11,125 bases of DNA from CAVQCX01 sp050050175 (GTDB lineage Bacteria > Pseudomonadota > Gammaproteobacteria > Chromatiales > Chromatiaceae), in the NCBI GenBank assembly GCA_050050175.1, contig JASFUT010000086.1, positions 1 through 11,125 on the forward strand, given 5' to 3'. A program made the translations under genes and the position numbers. Below are positions 1 through 7,700 of the stretch, piece by piece (positions within the stretch are counted from its first letter, which is position 1; each line of letters begins with the position of its first letter). The notes beneath the pieces were generated by a model, which saw nothing but the letters and a program-made list of their open reading frames with translations, ran no database searches and was not told the DNA's origin.

Positions 1-390
1 GTCGACGAGCCCCATCTGACTCGCCGCGTCCATGACGGTGATCACGGCCTGATGAGGCGTCTTGGCATCCGCGGTGATCAGCACGACCGGGCGGTCCCGC
101 CGGCCCTCCAGCGCCTTCCCCAAGGCCCGCTTCAGCGCCTCGATGTCGGTGCTCACGACCTCGCGCTGGTCGACGTAGAAGCGCCCCTGGGCGTCCACCG
201 TGACGTCGAGGGGACCGGGCTCTTCCTCGGCCACGAGCTCCTGGTCCGCCTCGGGCAGCTCGACCCTGATCCGGGTCTCCCGCTCGAAGGTGGTGGAGAC
301 CATGAAGAAGATCAGCAGCAGGAATACCACGTCGATCAGCGGCGTGAGATTGACCTGGGGCGGCTCCTGACGCTTGGGGCGGAGATTCAT
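1..390 (-). CDS. exbD: ExbD/TolR-family biopolymer transport protein (C-terminus cut by window edge)
   Basis: Inner-membrane protein that works with ExbB to harvest proton motive force and energise a TonB/Tol-type outer-membrane process. The reading frame is open from the ATG at 390 to the left edge (130 codons). It shows a short basic N-terminus, then the family hallmark NLTPLIDVVFLLLIFFMVST (residues 14-33), a single membrane span carrying the conserved proton-path aspartate D20. A periplasmic domain follows, ending in the typical ITADAKTPHQAVITVMDAAS stretch. Family members are about 135-145 residues, so only a few residues are missing. The start lies 10 nt after the exbB stop, with GAGGG upstream, so the two genes form an operon. 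No tonB is visible; whether it serves TonB, Tol or another system cannot be told from here. Confidence 0.93.
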   Translation of the reverse strand, partial: MNLRPKRQEPPQVNLTPLIDVVFLLLIFFMVSTTFERETRIRVELPEADQELVAEEEPGPLDVTVDAQGRFYVDQREVVSTDIEALKRALGKALEGRRDRPVVLITADAKTPHQAVITVMDAASQMGLVD

Positions 391-400
391 CGGCGCGCCC

Positions 401-1012
401 TCACTGCTCGCGCTCGCCCTGCATGACCTCCACCATCTTGAGCGCCTCCTGCTCCATGGCGATGACCAGCTGCTCTACCTTGCCGTTGAAGTAGCGGAAG
501 AACATGAGGGTGGGTATGGCGACGGAGAGGCCCGCCGCGGTGGTGATCAGGGCCTCGGAGATCCCGTGCGCCAGCACGGTCGGGTTGCCCACGCCCTGGC
601 TGGTGATGGCTGCAAACACCTTGATCATCCCGATCACGGTGCCGAGCAGGCCCAGGAGCGGCGCGATCGCGGCGATGGTCCCCAGGGTGTTCAGATAGCG
701 TTCCAGCTCGTGCACCACCTGGCGGCCCATCTCCTCGATGGACTCCTTCATGACCTCCCGCGAGTGGTACCGGTTGACCAGGCCCGCCGCCAGTATTCGC
801 CCGAGGGGCGAGCGCTCCCGTATGGTGGCGATATGCCCTGGAGTAAGCTTGTTCTTGCGGTGCAGCTGCCACACCTGGGCCACCAGATTGCCGGGGATCA
901 CGCGCCTTGCCCGCAGCATCCAAAGGCGCTCCGCGATGATGCCCATGGCCGCGATGGAGCAGGCGATGATGGGCAGCATGATCCAGCCGCCGGCCTTGAC
1001 CAGTTCGTACAC
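401..1012 (-). CDS. exbB: ExbB/TolQ/MotA-family proton channel protein
   Basis: A 203-residue inner-membrane partner of ExbD; ExbB multimers surround ExbD and form the proton-driven motor. It has the family's three-span layout: a first span near residues 10-30, a cytoplasmic stretch, then two spans holding the hallmark LLGLLGTVIGMIKVF segment (about residues 119-133) and the EALITTAAGLSVAIPTLMFF segment (about 152-171). The start is a GTG (MYELVKAGG) preceded by AGGAAAGGAAC at a suitable distance. It is followed closely by exbD and lies downstream of comEC on the same strand after a 267-nt gap, an order also known from Pseudomonas aeruginosa. The length and the absence of a long N-terminal extension favour the ExbB/TolQ type over MotA. 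Confidence 0.93.
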   Translation of the reverse strand: MYELVKAGGWIMLPIIACSIAAMGIIAERLWMLRARRVIPGNLVAQVWQLHRKNKLTPGHIATIRERSPLGRILAAGLVNRYHSREVMKESIEEMGRQVVHELERYLNTLGTIAAIAPLLGLLGTVIGMIKVFAAITSQGVGNPTVLAHGISEALITTAAGLSVAIPTLMFFRYFNGKVEQLVIAMEQEALKMVEVMQGEREQ

Positions 1013-1279
1013 CTAGCCGTTCCTTTCCTGTCGAGTGAGGACAACGCCGCGTGGGCCGGGAGCCAAGCCGCGGGCGCCTCAAGCCGTGGTTTCGCGCCGT
1101 CATGATACAGGCAATGCTCCCCGGCCAGGAAGTGAGGGCGCTCCCATCACACCCCGACGCCTCGGGGGGCGGGTCCTCTGATGGCGCCCGGTCCGCTGCG
1201 CGCGCCGGCGGCGGGGCGGCATGGTCCCCATATCTGCGGCAAGGCTTCGACCTGTGCCGCGGTACGGCCCCGCCGGGGC
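1013..1279 (-). other. comEC-exbB intergenic region: possible exbB promoter and comEC end hairpins
   Basis: This 267-nt gap holds no convincing gene on either strand. Read on the minus strand, a 5-bp stem with a 3-nt loop (1267-1279, GCCCC/GGGGC) abuts the comEC stop codon, and a second 6-bp stem with a 4-nt loop lies at 1152-1167 (CCCCGA/TCGGGG). Neither is followed by a T run, so they are weak terminator candidates. A TATCAT box (minus strand, 1107-1102) could be a -10 element for exbBD, but no good -35 is visible at the right distance. The size of the gap suggests that exbBD has its own promoter. Confidence 0.3.
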
Positions 1280-3586
1280 TCAGCCATCCCAGTGCCAGAA
1301 CCGCCTCGCCAGCTCACGGTGCAGGCGCGGCGTCCGCTCGGCGCTCCCGGGGTCGACCAGGAGCCGAACGGCGCCCGTGCGCGCGGTGTTCAGCACCTGG
1401 GCGCCGGCCTCCTGCCATCTTCCCTGCACGGCGGGCCGGGGGAATCCGAACCGGTTGCGGTAGCCGCTGGAGACCAGCGCGTATTCCGGCGCCGTGGCCT
1501 GGACGAATCCGGGCGTCGACGAGGTCAGGCTGCCGTGGTGCGGGACCTGCACGAGGTCCGCATCGAGCTCCGGACCGAGCTCCTCGACCAGCCATCGCTC
1601 GGCCGGGGCCTCCACGTCCCCGGTAAGGAGCGCAACGCCTCCCTCGCCGGCGACCCGGAGCACGCAGGACGCGTTGTTGTCCCGCCAACGGCTGCCCCGG
1701 GGCGGAGCCAGCACGCGGAAGTCGACGCCGTCCCAGCGCCAGCCCTCTCCCGCCGAGCACCGCCGGGCCGGGATGCCGTCGAGATCCCGCGGTTCGCCGC
1801 TCAGCACCCGGCCCACGACCATGGCCCGCAGGAGCGCGGGCGCACCGCCCGCGTGATCGTTTGCCGCGTGGCTGAGAACGAGCGTATCGACCCTGCCCAG
1901 GCCGGCCGACCGCAGGAAGGGCACGACCACGGCCGACCCGGTGTCGAAGCGCTCCGAATACCGCGGGCCGGTGTCGTAGACCAGGGTGTGGCTCCGGGTC
2001 CGGACAACCGCGGCCAGCCCCTGCCCCACGTCGAGCAGGGTGAGTTCGTAGGCGCCCCGCGGAATGGAATCCGGCCTGTGGGTGAGCAGCGGCAGGCAGA
2101 GAACCAGTCCCAGCCAGCGCCCGGGAAGCCCCGCCGGGGCGAGCAGGACGGCGGCGCCCAGGCCGGCGCTGGCCAGGGCCCAGGGCGCCACCGCCGCGGT
2201 CTGCACCGCCGCGAGCTCACCCGAGCCGGCCCAGCTGAGCGCCGCGACCGTGGCTCCGGCGAGGTGCTCGAGGACGCCCATGGGCACCGCCGCCAGCCCC
2301 GGGCTCACCAAGGCCAGCAGCACCGAGAGGAGTGTCGCCGGGACCAGCACCAGCGAGAACCAGGGCACGGCGAGCAGGTTCGCCACGGGGGCGACGAGGG
2401 ATGCCTGCTGGAACCAGCCGATTACCAGGGGAGCCAGACCCAGCGCGAGGACCCACTGCATGCGCCCCCAGCGGCGCCACAGGGCGGGCTGCCGCGTCCT
2501 GAACGCCAGGGCGTAGACCAGCAGAGCGACCGCCCCGAACGACAGCCAGAATCCTGCGGACAGTACGCTGAAGGGATCGTGCAGGGTCACGAGCAGGAGG
2601 GCCGTCATCAGCAGCCGGAACGGACGGACGCGCCGACGCAGCAGGACCGCCCCGAAGGCGATCCCCACCATGACCAGGGCACGCTGGGTCGGCACGGAGA
2701 ACCCGGCCAGGGCGGCGTAGACGACTGCCGCGCCGATGCCCGCCAGGGCGCCCGCGGAAGACGCGGGGGCGCGTAGCGACAGGCGCCCCAGGTGTCGCCA
2801 CATCCAGGCCGCGAGCAGATAGGCCAGGCCGGAGACAAGCCCGACGTGCAGCCCGGAGATCGCGACCAGATGGGAGGTGCCCGTGCGTCTGAGCACCTCC
2901 CAGAGCTCGGGCGTGAACCCGCTCCGGTCGCCGATGGCCAGGGCCGAGACGAGGGCCCGGGCCCGATCGTCGGACAGCATGCGGGCGAGGCGCTCGCGGA
3001 TCCGGTATCGCCACCGGTCGGGATCGAGCCCGCCCCCTCCTCCGCCGAGGCGGCGATTGCACTCGCACGGGCGCACATAGCCGGTGGCCCGCACGCCCTT
3101 GCGGAAGAGCCAGCCCTCGTAGTCGAGCCCGCCCGGGTTGGAGAATCCGTGGGGACGCTTCAGGCGCACCTGCAGCCGCCAGCGCTCCCCGGGCAGGGGG
3201 GTCCGAGGTGCCCCGTACCAGCTCAGCCTGAGCCGTCCCGGGTAAGGGATTGACTCCTGCCCCGCCTCCAGCACCCGCACCTGCAGATCGAAGCGCGTGC
3301 GGGACGGGTCGACCGCGGGCAGCGACGCCACCACCCCCTCGGCCATCAGGTCGCGGCCTTCCAGTGCGGTGGGCAGCCCATCGGACGCCCCGCCCAGATG
3401 GGCACGGACCGTTGCGTAGAGGAAGCCGGCCGCCAGCGCGGCGGCCACGCGACAGGGCATACGGCGGCATAGCAGGGGGAGGAAGGCGAGCGCGCAGCCG
3501 CCTGCGACCACTACCCCCCCAGGCAGCTCCGGGCGGGCGCACAGAAGGGCCACTCCCAGCACGAACGCGATCACCGGCAGATGCAT
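1280..3586 (-). CDS. comEC: ComEC/Rec2-family DNA internalization protein
   Basis: Polytopic inner-membrane protein thought to form the channel through which single-stranded DNA enters the cytoplasm in natural transformation. The 768 residues match the full three-part layout. The N-terminal soluble DUF4131/OB-like region covers roughly residues 30-180. The Competence membrane domain, about 200-490, includes the stretch RTGTSHLVAISGLHVGLVSG. The C-terminal metallo-beta-lactamase domain runs from about 510, with LLDVGQG, LSHAANDHAGG, LLTGD (D657), VPHHGS (H683, H684) and NRFGFP (711-716). The start is supported by AGGGAGG just upstream of the ATG. Two positions usually conserved in this domain differ: the HxDxDH motif reads HAANDH (573-578), and the usual NR[FY]GHP reads NRFGFP. 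The membrane domain looks intact and the frame is unbroken. Divergent to the DUF2062 gene, upstream of exbBD. Confidence 0.95.
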   Translation of the reverse strand: MHLPVIAFVLGVALLCARPELPGGVVVAGGCALAFLPLLCRRMPCRVAAALAAGFLYATVRAHLGGASDGLPTALEGRDLMAEGVVASLPAVDPSRTRFDLQVRVLEAGQESIPYPGRLRLSWYGAPRTPLPGERWRLQVRLKRPHGFSNPGGLDYEGWLFRKGVRATGYVRPCECNRRLGGGGGGLDPDRWRYRIRERLARMLSDDRARALVSALAIGDRSGFTPELWEVLRRTGTSHLVAISGLHVGLVSGLAYLLAAWMWRHLGRLSLRAPASSAGALAGIGAAVVYAALAGFSVPTQRALVMVGIAFGAVLLRRRVRPFRLLMTALLLVTLHDPFSVLSAGFWLSFGAVALLVYALAFRTRQPALWRRWGRMQWVLALGLAPLVIGWFQQASLVAPVANLLAVPWFSLVLVPATLLSVLLALVSPGLAAVPMGVLEHLAGATVAALSWAGSGELAAVQTAAVAPWALASAGLGAAVLLAPAGLPGRWLGLVLCLPLLTHRPDSIPRGAYELTLLDVGQGLAAVVRTRSHTLVYDTGPRYSERFDTGSAVVVPFLRSAGLGRVDTLVLSHAANDHAGGAPALLRAMVVGRVLSGEPRDLDGIPARRCSAGEGWRWDGVDFRVLAPPRGSRWRDNNASCVLRVAGEGGVALLTGDVEAPAERWLVEELGPELDADLVQVPHHGSLTSSTPGFVQATAPEYALVSSGYRNRFGFPRPAVQGRWQEAGAQVLNTARTGAVRLLVDPGSAERTPRLHRELARRFWHWDG

Positions 3587-3705
3587 CGACCCTCCCTGGT
3601 CGCCGGGCGCCGCCGCGTGGCGGGCGCTGGTCTATAGAGTAGCCATTGCCGGGAGGGCGTGCTTCAATACGCCCCGGCAGGTCCCTCTGCGCGCATGCGC
3701 TCCCT
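3587..3705. promoter_or_regulatory. Divergent intergenic region between comEC and the DUF2062 gene
   Basis: This 119-nt gap must hold the start signals for both divergent genes. A near-palindromic TCTATAGA (3631-3638) is the only AT-rich element and could serve as a -10 box in either direction. I see no good -35 partner. The open frame of the plus-strand gene extends upstream to a TTG at 3646, but the encoded extension is proline- and arginine-rich and unlike a family N-terminus, so I treat 3646-3705 as untranslated. Confidence 0.25.
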
Positions 3706-4254
3706 ATGCCCCGGCGATTCGTCAGACGCTATATCCCGAGCCAGGAGAGGATTCGCAACCATCGATTCCTGCGGCTCTTCGGTGCGCTGCTCCACGACCC
3801 GAACCTCTGGCACCTCAACCGCCGGTCGGTCTCCGGGGCCTTCTTCGTCGGGCTGTTCTGGGCGTTCATGCCGGTCCCCTCCCAGATGCTCACCGCGGCG
3901 GCCACGGCGATCGGATGCCGGGTGAACCTGCCGGTCTCCGTGGGCCTGGTCTGGGTGACCAATCCCGTGACCATCCCCCCCGTCTTCTACTTTGCCTACC
4001 TCGTGGGGGCCCGGCTGCTCGGGCACAGGCCACAGCTCGTGCATTTCGAGCTGACGCTGGATTCGCTGACCCGTAATCTGGGCAGCATCTGGGAGCCGCT
4101 GCTGCTCGGCTGCCTGATCTGCGGCCTGTTCTTCGGCGCACTGGGCTACGGGACCGTCCGCCTGCTGTGGCGCTGGCAGGTCATCCGCCATCTCAAGCGG
4201 CGGCGTGACCGGCGGTCCGCCCTCGAGGGCAAGGCCGCCGACCGCTATCCCTGA
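3706..4254 (+). CDS. DUF2062 family integral membrane protein
   Basis: A 182-residue membrane protein of unknown function, recognised by the DUF2062 pattern: a basic N-terminus (MPRRFVRRYIPS), then LLHDPNLWHLNRRSVSGAFF leading into a glycine-rich span (VGLFWAFMPVPSQML), a second span, the motif WVTNPVTIPPVFYFAYLVGA, and a final C-terminal span (about residues 136-155) followed by an arginine-rich cytoplasmic tail. The ATG at 3706 is chosen because the conserved N-terminus begins there; the TTG at 3646 would add 20 unrelated residues. The ribosome binding site is weak. In Pseudomonas aeruginosa a gene of this family sits in the same place between the lol genes and comEC. The gene converges with lolD, leaving 16 nt between stop codons. 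The molecular role of this family is not established to my knowledge. Confidence 0.9.
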   Translation: MPRRFVRRYIPSQERIRNHRFLRLFGALLHDPNLWHLNRRSVSGAFFVGLFWAFMPVPSQMLTAAATAIGCRVNLPVSVGLVWVTNPVTIPPVFYFAYLVGARLLGHRPQLVHFELTLDSLTRNLGSIWEPLLLGCLICGLFFGALGYGTVRLLWRWQVIRHLKRRRDRRSALEGKAADRYP

Positions 4255-4270
4255 CCGGCAGCCCCGCGCG

Positions 4271-4957
4271 TCAGCCCCCGGCGGGACCGAGCCTGCCGTC
4301 GGTGATGGTCAGGACGCGGTCCATCCTCGAGGCCAGACCGCTGTCGTGCGTGACCACCACGAAGCTGGTGCCCTGCTCCCGGTTCAGCTCGAGCATCAGC
4401 TCGTAGACCTGCTCGGCGGTGCGGTGATCGAGGTTCCCCGTGGGCTCGTCGGCCAGGACGCAGCGCGGACGGTTCACCAGGGCACGGGCCACGGCGGTGC
4501 GCTGGCGCTCGCCGCCGGATAGCTCCGAGGGCTTGTGGTCCCGCCGGGGGGAGAGGCCCACCCGCTCGAGCATCTCCGCCGCCCGCGCCTCCGCCTCCGC
4601 CGCACTGCACCCGCCGACCAGCAGAGGCAGGGCGACGTTCTCCAGGGCGGAGAACTCGGACAGCAGGTGGTGGAACTGGTAGACGAATCCCAGGGTCCGG
4701 TTCCGGACCTGCCCGCGCCGGCGCTCGCCCATGCCGACCAGGTCCTGACCGTCGACGATGACCTGGCCCGCGGTCGGCCGGTCCAGTCCGCCCAGGCAGT
4801 GCAGCAGGGTGCTCTTGCCCGAGCCCGAGGCCCCGAGCACGGCCACCTGCTCGCCGCAACGTACGGCCAGGTCGATGCCCTTGAGCACCTCCACGCGCAG
4901 CGGCCCCTGGACAAACGTGCGCACCAGCCCGCGGCACTCCAGCACCGGCTCACTCAT
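4271..4957 (-). CDS. lolD: LolD, ATPase of the lipoprotein-releasing ABC transporter
   Basis: Cytoplasmic ATPase that powers release of outer-membrane lipoproteins from the inner membrane to the carrier LolA. All ABC motifs are present: Walker A GASGSGKST (residues 42-50), Q-loop Q94 within the LolD-typical YQFHHLLSEFSALENV, signature LSGGERQ (146-152), Walker B with VLADEP (D170, E171), D-loop GNLD and switch histidine H204 in VVTHD. The length of 228 residues is normal for the family. The ATG overlaps the end of the upstream permease gene by 8 nt (ATGAGTGA), so the two are translationally coupled and form one transporter. The YQFHHLL element separates it from the related MacB and FtsE ATPases. 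Confidence 0.95.
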   Translation of the reverse strand: MSEPVLECRGLVRTFVQGPLRVEVLKGIDLAVRCGEQVAVLGASGSGKSTLLHCLGGLDRPTAGQVIVDGQDLVGMGERRRGQVRNRTLGFVYQFHHLLSEFSALENVALPLLVGGCSAAEAEARAAEMLERVGLSPRRDHKPSELSGGERQRTAVARALVNRPRCVLADEPTGNLDHRTAEQVYELMLELNREQGTSFVVVTHDSGLASRMDRVLTITDGRLGPAGG

Positions 4958-6197
4958 AGCGCAGGGCTTCCGCGGGATCGGTCGCGGCGGCGCGCCGCGC
5001 CGGATAAAGCGTGGCGAGCAGACTGATGACCAGCGCGCTCGCGCCGATCAGCCAGACGTCGTTCCAATGCACCTCGGAGGGGAGCTCGCTGATGTAGTAG
5101 ATCGAGGGATCGAGGAAATGCACGCCGAAGAGCTGCTCGATCACGCGCACGATGGGCTCGACGTTGACCGCCAGGAGAATGCCCCCGGCGACCCCGAGCA
5201 AGGTGCCGATGACCCCGATGGTCGCGCCCTGGACGATGAAGATGCCCATGATGGTCGCGGAGGTGGCGCCGAAGGTCCGCAGGGTCGCGATGTCGCTGCG
5301 CTTGTCCGTCACCACCATCACCAGGGTGGAGACGATGTTGAACGCGGCCACGGCCACGATGAGGAACAGGATGATCCCCATCATGCGTTTTTCGATCCGC
5401 AGAGCGCTGAAGAAGTTGCGGTGCTCCATGGTCCAATCGCTGAGCCTGAACCTGCCGGGCAGCCAGTCCGCGATCTCACCGACCACTCGCGGGGCCTCGT
5501 AGAGGTCGTCCAGCCTGAGCCTGATCCCGCTGACGCTGTCGCCCATTCGCAGCAGCCGGGCCGCGTCGTCCATGTGGATCAGTGCCACGCTGCGGTCGTA
5601 CTCCCCCATCCCCACCTCGAATACCCCGGTGACCGTGAAGCGCTTGAGCCGAGGCAGCGTGCCCGCCGGCGTGACCGTCGTCTGGGGCGTGACCAGCGTC
5701 ACCTTGTCCCCCGGCCCGGCCCCGAGGGCGTAGGCGAGCTCCTTGCCGAGAATGATCCGGAACCGCCCGGCCTCGAGGGGCACGCCCTGCCCGTACACCA
5801 GGTGGTCGAGGACGTCCGAGACGGCGGGCTCCTCTTCCGGGAGGATGCCCCGGATCAGGGCGCCGCTCACGTCGTTCCCGTTGACCAGCATGCCCTGCAC
5901 TTCGACGAACGGGGCCATCCCGATTACCCGAGGGTGCTCGCCCACGCGCTCCATGACCTCGCGCCAGTCCGGGATCCCGTCCTTCCAGGTGAACACCGTG
6001 GCATGGGAGGCCATACCGAGAATGCGTTCACGGACTTCCTTGTGAAACCCATTCATAACTGAGAGGACCGTGATCAGCGCCGTTATGCCCAGCATGATGC
6101 CGAGCATCGACGTGAGCGAGATGAACGAGATGAAGTGGTTGCGGCGCTTGGCGCGGGTGTAGCGCAACCCGATGAAAAGCTCGACAGGCTTGTACAT
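4950..6197 (-). CDS. lolC: LolC/LolE-family lipoprotein-releasing transporter permease (possibly LolF type)
   Basis: A 415-residue inner-membrane permease that extracts triacylated lipoproteins from the membrane and hands them to LolA, driven by LolD. It has the family layout: the canonical MYKPVELFIGLRYTRAKRRN start, a first span around residues 22-45, a large periplasmic domain (about 48-265), three C-terminal spans (about 270-300, 318-345, 380-400) and the closing TDPAEALRYE. The periplasmic domain contains the proline-bearing TPQTTVTPAGTLPRLKRF segment, the region that forms the LolA-binding hook in LolC proteins. No Shine-Dalgarno sequence is obvious before the ATG, but the conserved N-terminus fixes the start. 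No second permease gene follows lolD, so it may work as a homodimer (LolF type); a distant lolE cannot be excluded. Confidence 0.93.
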   Translation of the reverse strand: MYKPVELFIGLRYTRAKRRNHFISFISLTSMLGIMLGITALITVLSVMNGFHKEVRERILGMASHATVFTWKDGIPDWREVMERVGEHPRVIGMAPFVEVQGMLVNGNDVSGALIRGILPEEEPAVSDVLDHLVYGQGVPLEAGRFRIILGKELAYALGAGPGDKVTLVTPQTTVTPAGTLPRLKRFTVTGVFEVGMGEYDRSVALIHMDDAARLLRMGDSVSGIRLRLDDLYEAPRVVGEIADWLPGRFRLSDWTMEHRNFFSALRIEKRMMGIILFLIVAVAAFNIVSTLVMVVTDKRSDIATLRTFGATSATIMGIFIVQGATIGVIGTLLGVAGGILLAVNVEPIVRVIEQLFGVHFLDPSIYYISELPSEVHWNDVWLIGASALVISLLATLYPARRAAATDPAEALRYE

Positions 6198-6200
6198 GGC

Positions 6201-6234
6201 CGGGCATTAAACCACAATTCAGACCAAATGCCCG
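6201..6234. promoter_or_regulatory. 8-bp inverted repeat in the divergent lolC / small-gene promoter region
   Basis: Perfect arms CGGGCATT (6201-6208) and AATGCCCG (6227-6234) are separated by 18 nt of AT-rich sequence. The left arm starts 4 nt upstream of the lolC ATG, so a bound protein or an RNA hairpin here could affect lolC translation or transcription of either divergent gene. In GC-rich DNA a chance 8-bp repeat is possible; no known operator is recognised. Confidence 0.3.
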
Positions 6235-6294
6235 TGACGGTTCGTCAGGCCAAGCTTGATTCCCAGAACAAGCAGAATCAGGAGCTCATCCGCA

Positions 6295-6573
6295 ATGAAG
6301 CCTTTGCTGTATGCCTTGCTGGCGATCAGCCTGTCCCCTCTCCCGGCCATCGTCCAGGCCGACGTGCTGCTCGTCGATGCGATCGCCCAGCGCGCGGCGG
6401 GGCCCGCGCGTCCCTCCAACGGCGCGACCATGGACGGGGTCCGGGCCCGCTATGGGGAGCCCGCGGAGCGCCTGGCTCCGGTCGGAGACCCGCCTATCAC
6501 CCGGTGGATCTACGACGCGTTCACGGTCTACTTCGAGTACGACCGGGTCATCACCTCCGTGCCCAACCGCTAG
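6295..6573 (+). CDS. Small exported protein with a BamE/SmpA-like pattern
   Basis: A 92-residue protein with a clear signal peptide (MKPLLYALLAISLSPLPAIVQA, likely cut before DVLLVD), so it should act in the periplasm or envelope. There is no cysteine at the cleavage site, so it is not a lipoprotein. The mature part has a glycine-containing GATMDGVRARYGEPAERL segment followed by PPITRWIYDAFTVYFEYDRV, which resembles the G-M-V-GxP ... W-Y ... FD-V rhythm of the BamE/SmpA/OmlA fold. That assignment is by pattern only. The ATG at 6295 is preceded by AGGAG; the frame also opens at a TTG at 6256, but that would bury the signal peptide. It ends 7 nt before the probable start of aguA and is probably co-transcribed with it. 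Confidence 0.8.
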   Translation: MKPLLYALLAISLSPLPAIVQADVLLVDAIAQRAAGPARPSNGATMDGVRARYGEPAERLAPVGDPPITRWIYDAFTVYFEYDRVITSVPNR

Positions 6574-6580
6574 CGCGGAG

Positions 6581-7666
6581 CTGACCATCGGGCACCCCGC
6601 TCCTCCCCGCCGCTGCCGACTGCCCGCGGAGTGGGAGGAGCAGTCGGCCGTCATGCTGACCTGGCCCCATCCGGGCACGGACTGGGCGGCCGATCTCCCC
6701 GCCGTCGAGACCCTCTACACCCGCATCGTCGAGGCGGTCGCGCCGCGCGAGCGGCTGCTCGTCGTGTGCGTCGACGCCGACCACCGCAACGACGTGCGAA
6801 GTCGTCTGGAGCACTGCCCGGGAGTGGCGGAGAGCGCCCTGGTCTGGGCGCACGCCCCCTCTGACGACACCTGGGCCCGGGACCACGGCCCGTTGTGCGT
6901 GCTCGACGCGGACGGCCGCCCGCGGCTGCTGGACTTCCGCTTCAACGGCTGGGGCGGAAAGTTCCCCGCCGAGCGCGACGACCGCATCACCGGGGATCTG
7001 CACCGCCAGGGAGTGTTCGGCGGCGTGGAGCGCGCCGCCGTCGACCTGGTCCTGGAAGGGGGCGCGGTGGAGACCGACGGCCGGGGCACACTGCTCGCCA
7101 CCCGCTCCTCGGTACTTGCCGAGACCCGGAATCCGGGCCTCGACGCTGCCGCCCTGGAGGACCGGCTCGCCGGGCTGCTGGGGATCCGGCGCTTTCTCTG
7201 GCTCGACCACGGCGCCCTGGCCGGCGACGACACCGACGGGCACATCGACACCCTCGCGCGCTTCGCCGATCCCGGCACCATCGTCCACGTGAGCTGCCGC
7301 CGCGGCGATCCGGATGCCCGGGAGATCGGCGCGATGACCGCGGAGCTCTCGGCGCTTCGCACGGCCGAGGGACGTCCCTACCGCCTGGTCCCGCTGCCGC
7401 CGCCAGGCCCTCACCAGGGGTCCGACGGCCGCCCCCTGGCCGCGAGCTACGCCAACTTCCTGATCGTCAACGGCGCGGTGCTCGTCCCGGTCTACGGCGA
7501 CCCGGCGGACCAAGAGGCCGTGGAGACTCTGGCCCACTGCTTTCCGGGCCGCCGGGCCATACCCGTGGATTGCCGTCCGCTGATCCGCCAGAACGGCAGC
7601 CTGCACTGCGTGACCATGCAGCTTCCGGCGGCGCTGCGCCTGCCCGCGGGCCCTGCGGCGGCGTGA
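6581..7666 (+). CDS. aguA: Agmatine deiminase (start codon uncertain)
   Basis: Hydrolyses agmatine to N-carbamoylputrescine and ammonia in the cytoplasm, part of the arginine decarboxylase route to putrescine. Family motifs, numbered from the CTG at 6581, occur in order: LPAEWEEQSAVMLTWPH near the N-terminus, DDTWARDHGP (95-104), FNGWGGKF (121-128), LEGGAVETDG (158-167), DDTDGHIDTLARF with H221, and the catalytic cysteine C343 in NGSLHCVTMQLP. The length is normal for the agmatine/porphyromonas-type deiminase family. The start is odd: no ATG, GTG or TTG lies in frame between 6452 and 6653, yet the conserved LPAEWE segment begins near 6620. I place the start at CTG 6581, next to GCGGAG and 7 nt after the preceding stop. 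ATG 6653 would delete conserved residues, and ATG 6452 would add 43 unrelated residues overlapping the upstream gene. Confidence 0.9.
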   Translation: MTIGHPAPPRRCRLPAEWEEQSAVMLTWPHPGTDWAADLPAVETLYTRIVEAVAPRERLLVVCVDADHRNDVRSRLEHCPGVAESALVWAHAPSDDTWARDHGPLCVLDADGRPRLLDFRFNGWGGKFPAERDDRITGDLHRQGVFGGVERAAVDLVLEGGAVETDGRGTLLATRSSVLAETRNPGLDAAALEDRLAGLLGIRRFLWLDHGALAGDDTDGHIDTLARFADPGTIVHVSCRRGDPDAREIGAMTAELSALRTAEGRPYRLVPLPPPGPHQGSDGRPLAASYANFLIVNGAVLVPVYGDPADQEAVETLAHCFPGRRAIPVDCRPLIRQNGSLHCVTMQLPAALRLPAGPAAA

Positions 7667-7700
7667 TAGACTGAAGCTCGGATTGCATGCGAGCCCGGCG

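Noticed and set aside
374..1105. Open frames on both strands overlapping exbB (plus 374-1105, minus 387-1103)
   Set aside because: Both are out-of-frame shadows of exbB; only the 401-1012 frame has membrane spans and the ExbB hallmark.
1152..1167. Hairpin CCCCGA/TCGGGG as an intrinsic terminator for comEC
   Set aside because: The stem is short and no T run follows on the minus strand, so it is mentioned only as part of the intergenic region.
1181..2776. 531-codon plus-strand open frame opposite comEC
   Set aside because: Composition is glutamine-, arginine-, glycine- and proline-rich with no domain pattern, as expected from the antisense of a GC-rich gene; the minus strand encodes a complete ComEC.
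4758..6062. 434-codon plus-strand open frame opposite lolC and lolD
   Set aside because: Antisense shadow: histidine-, aspartate- and arginine-rich with no recognisable fold, covering two overlapping genes with clear motifs.
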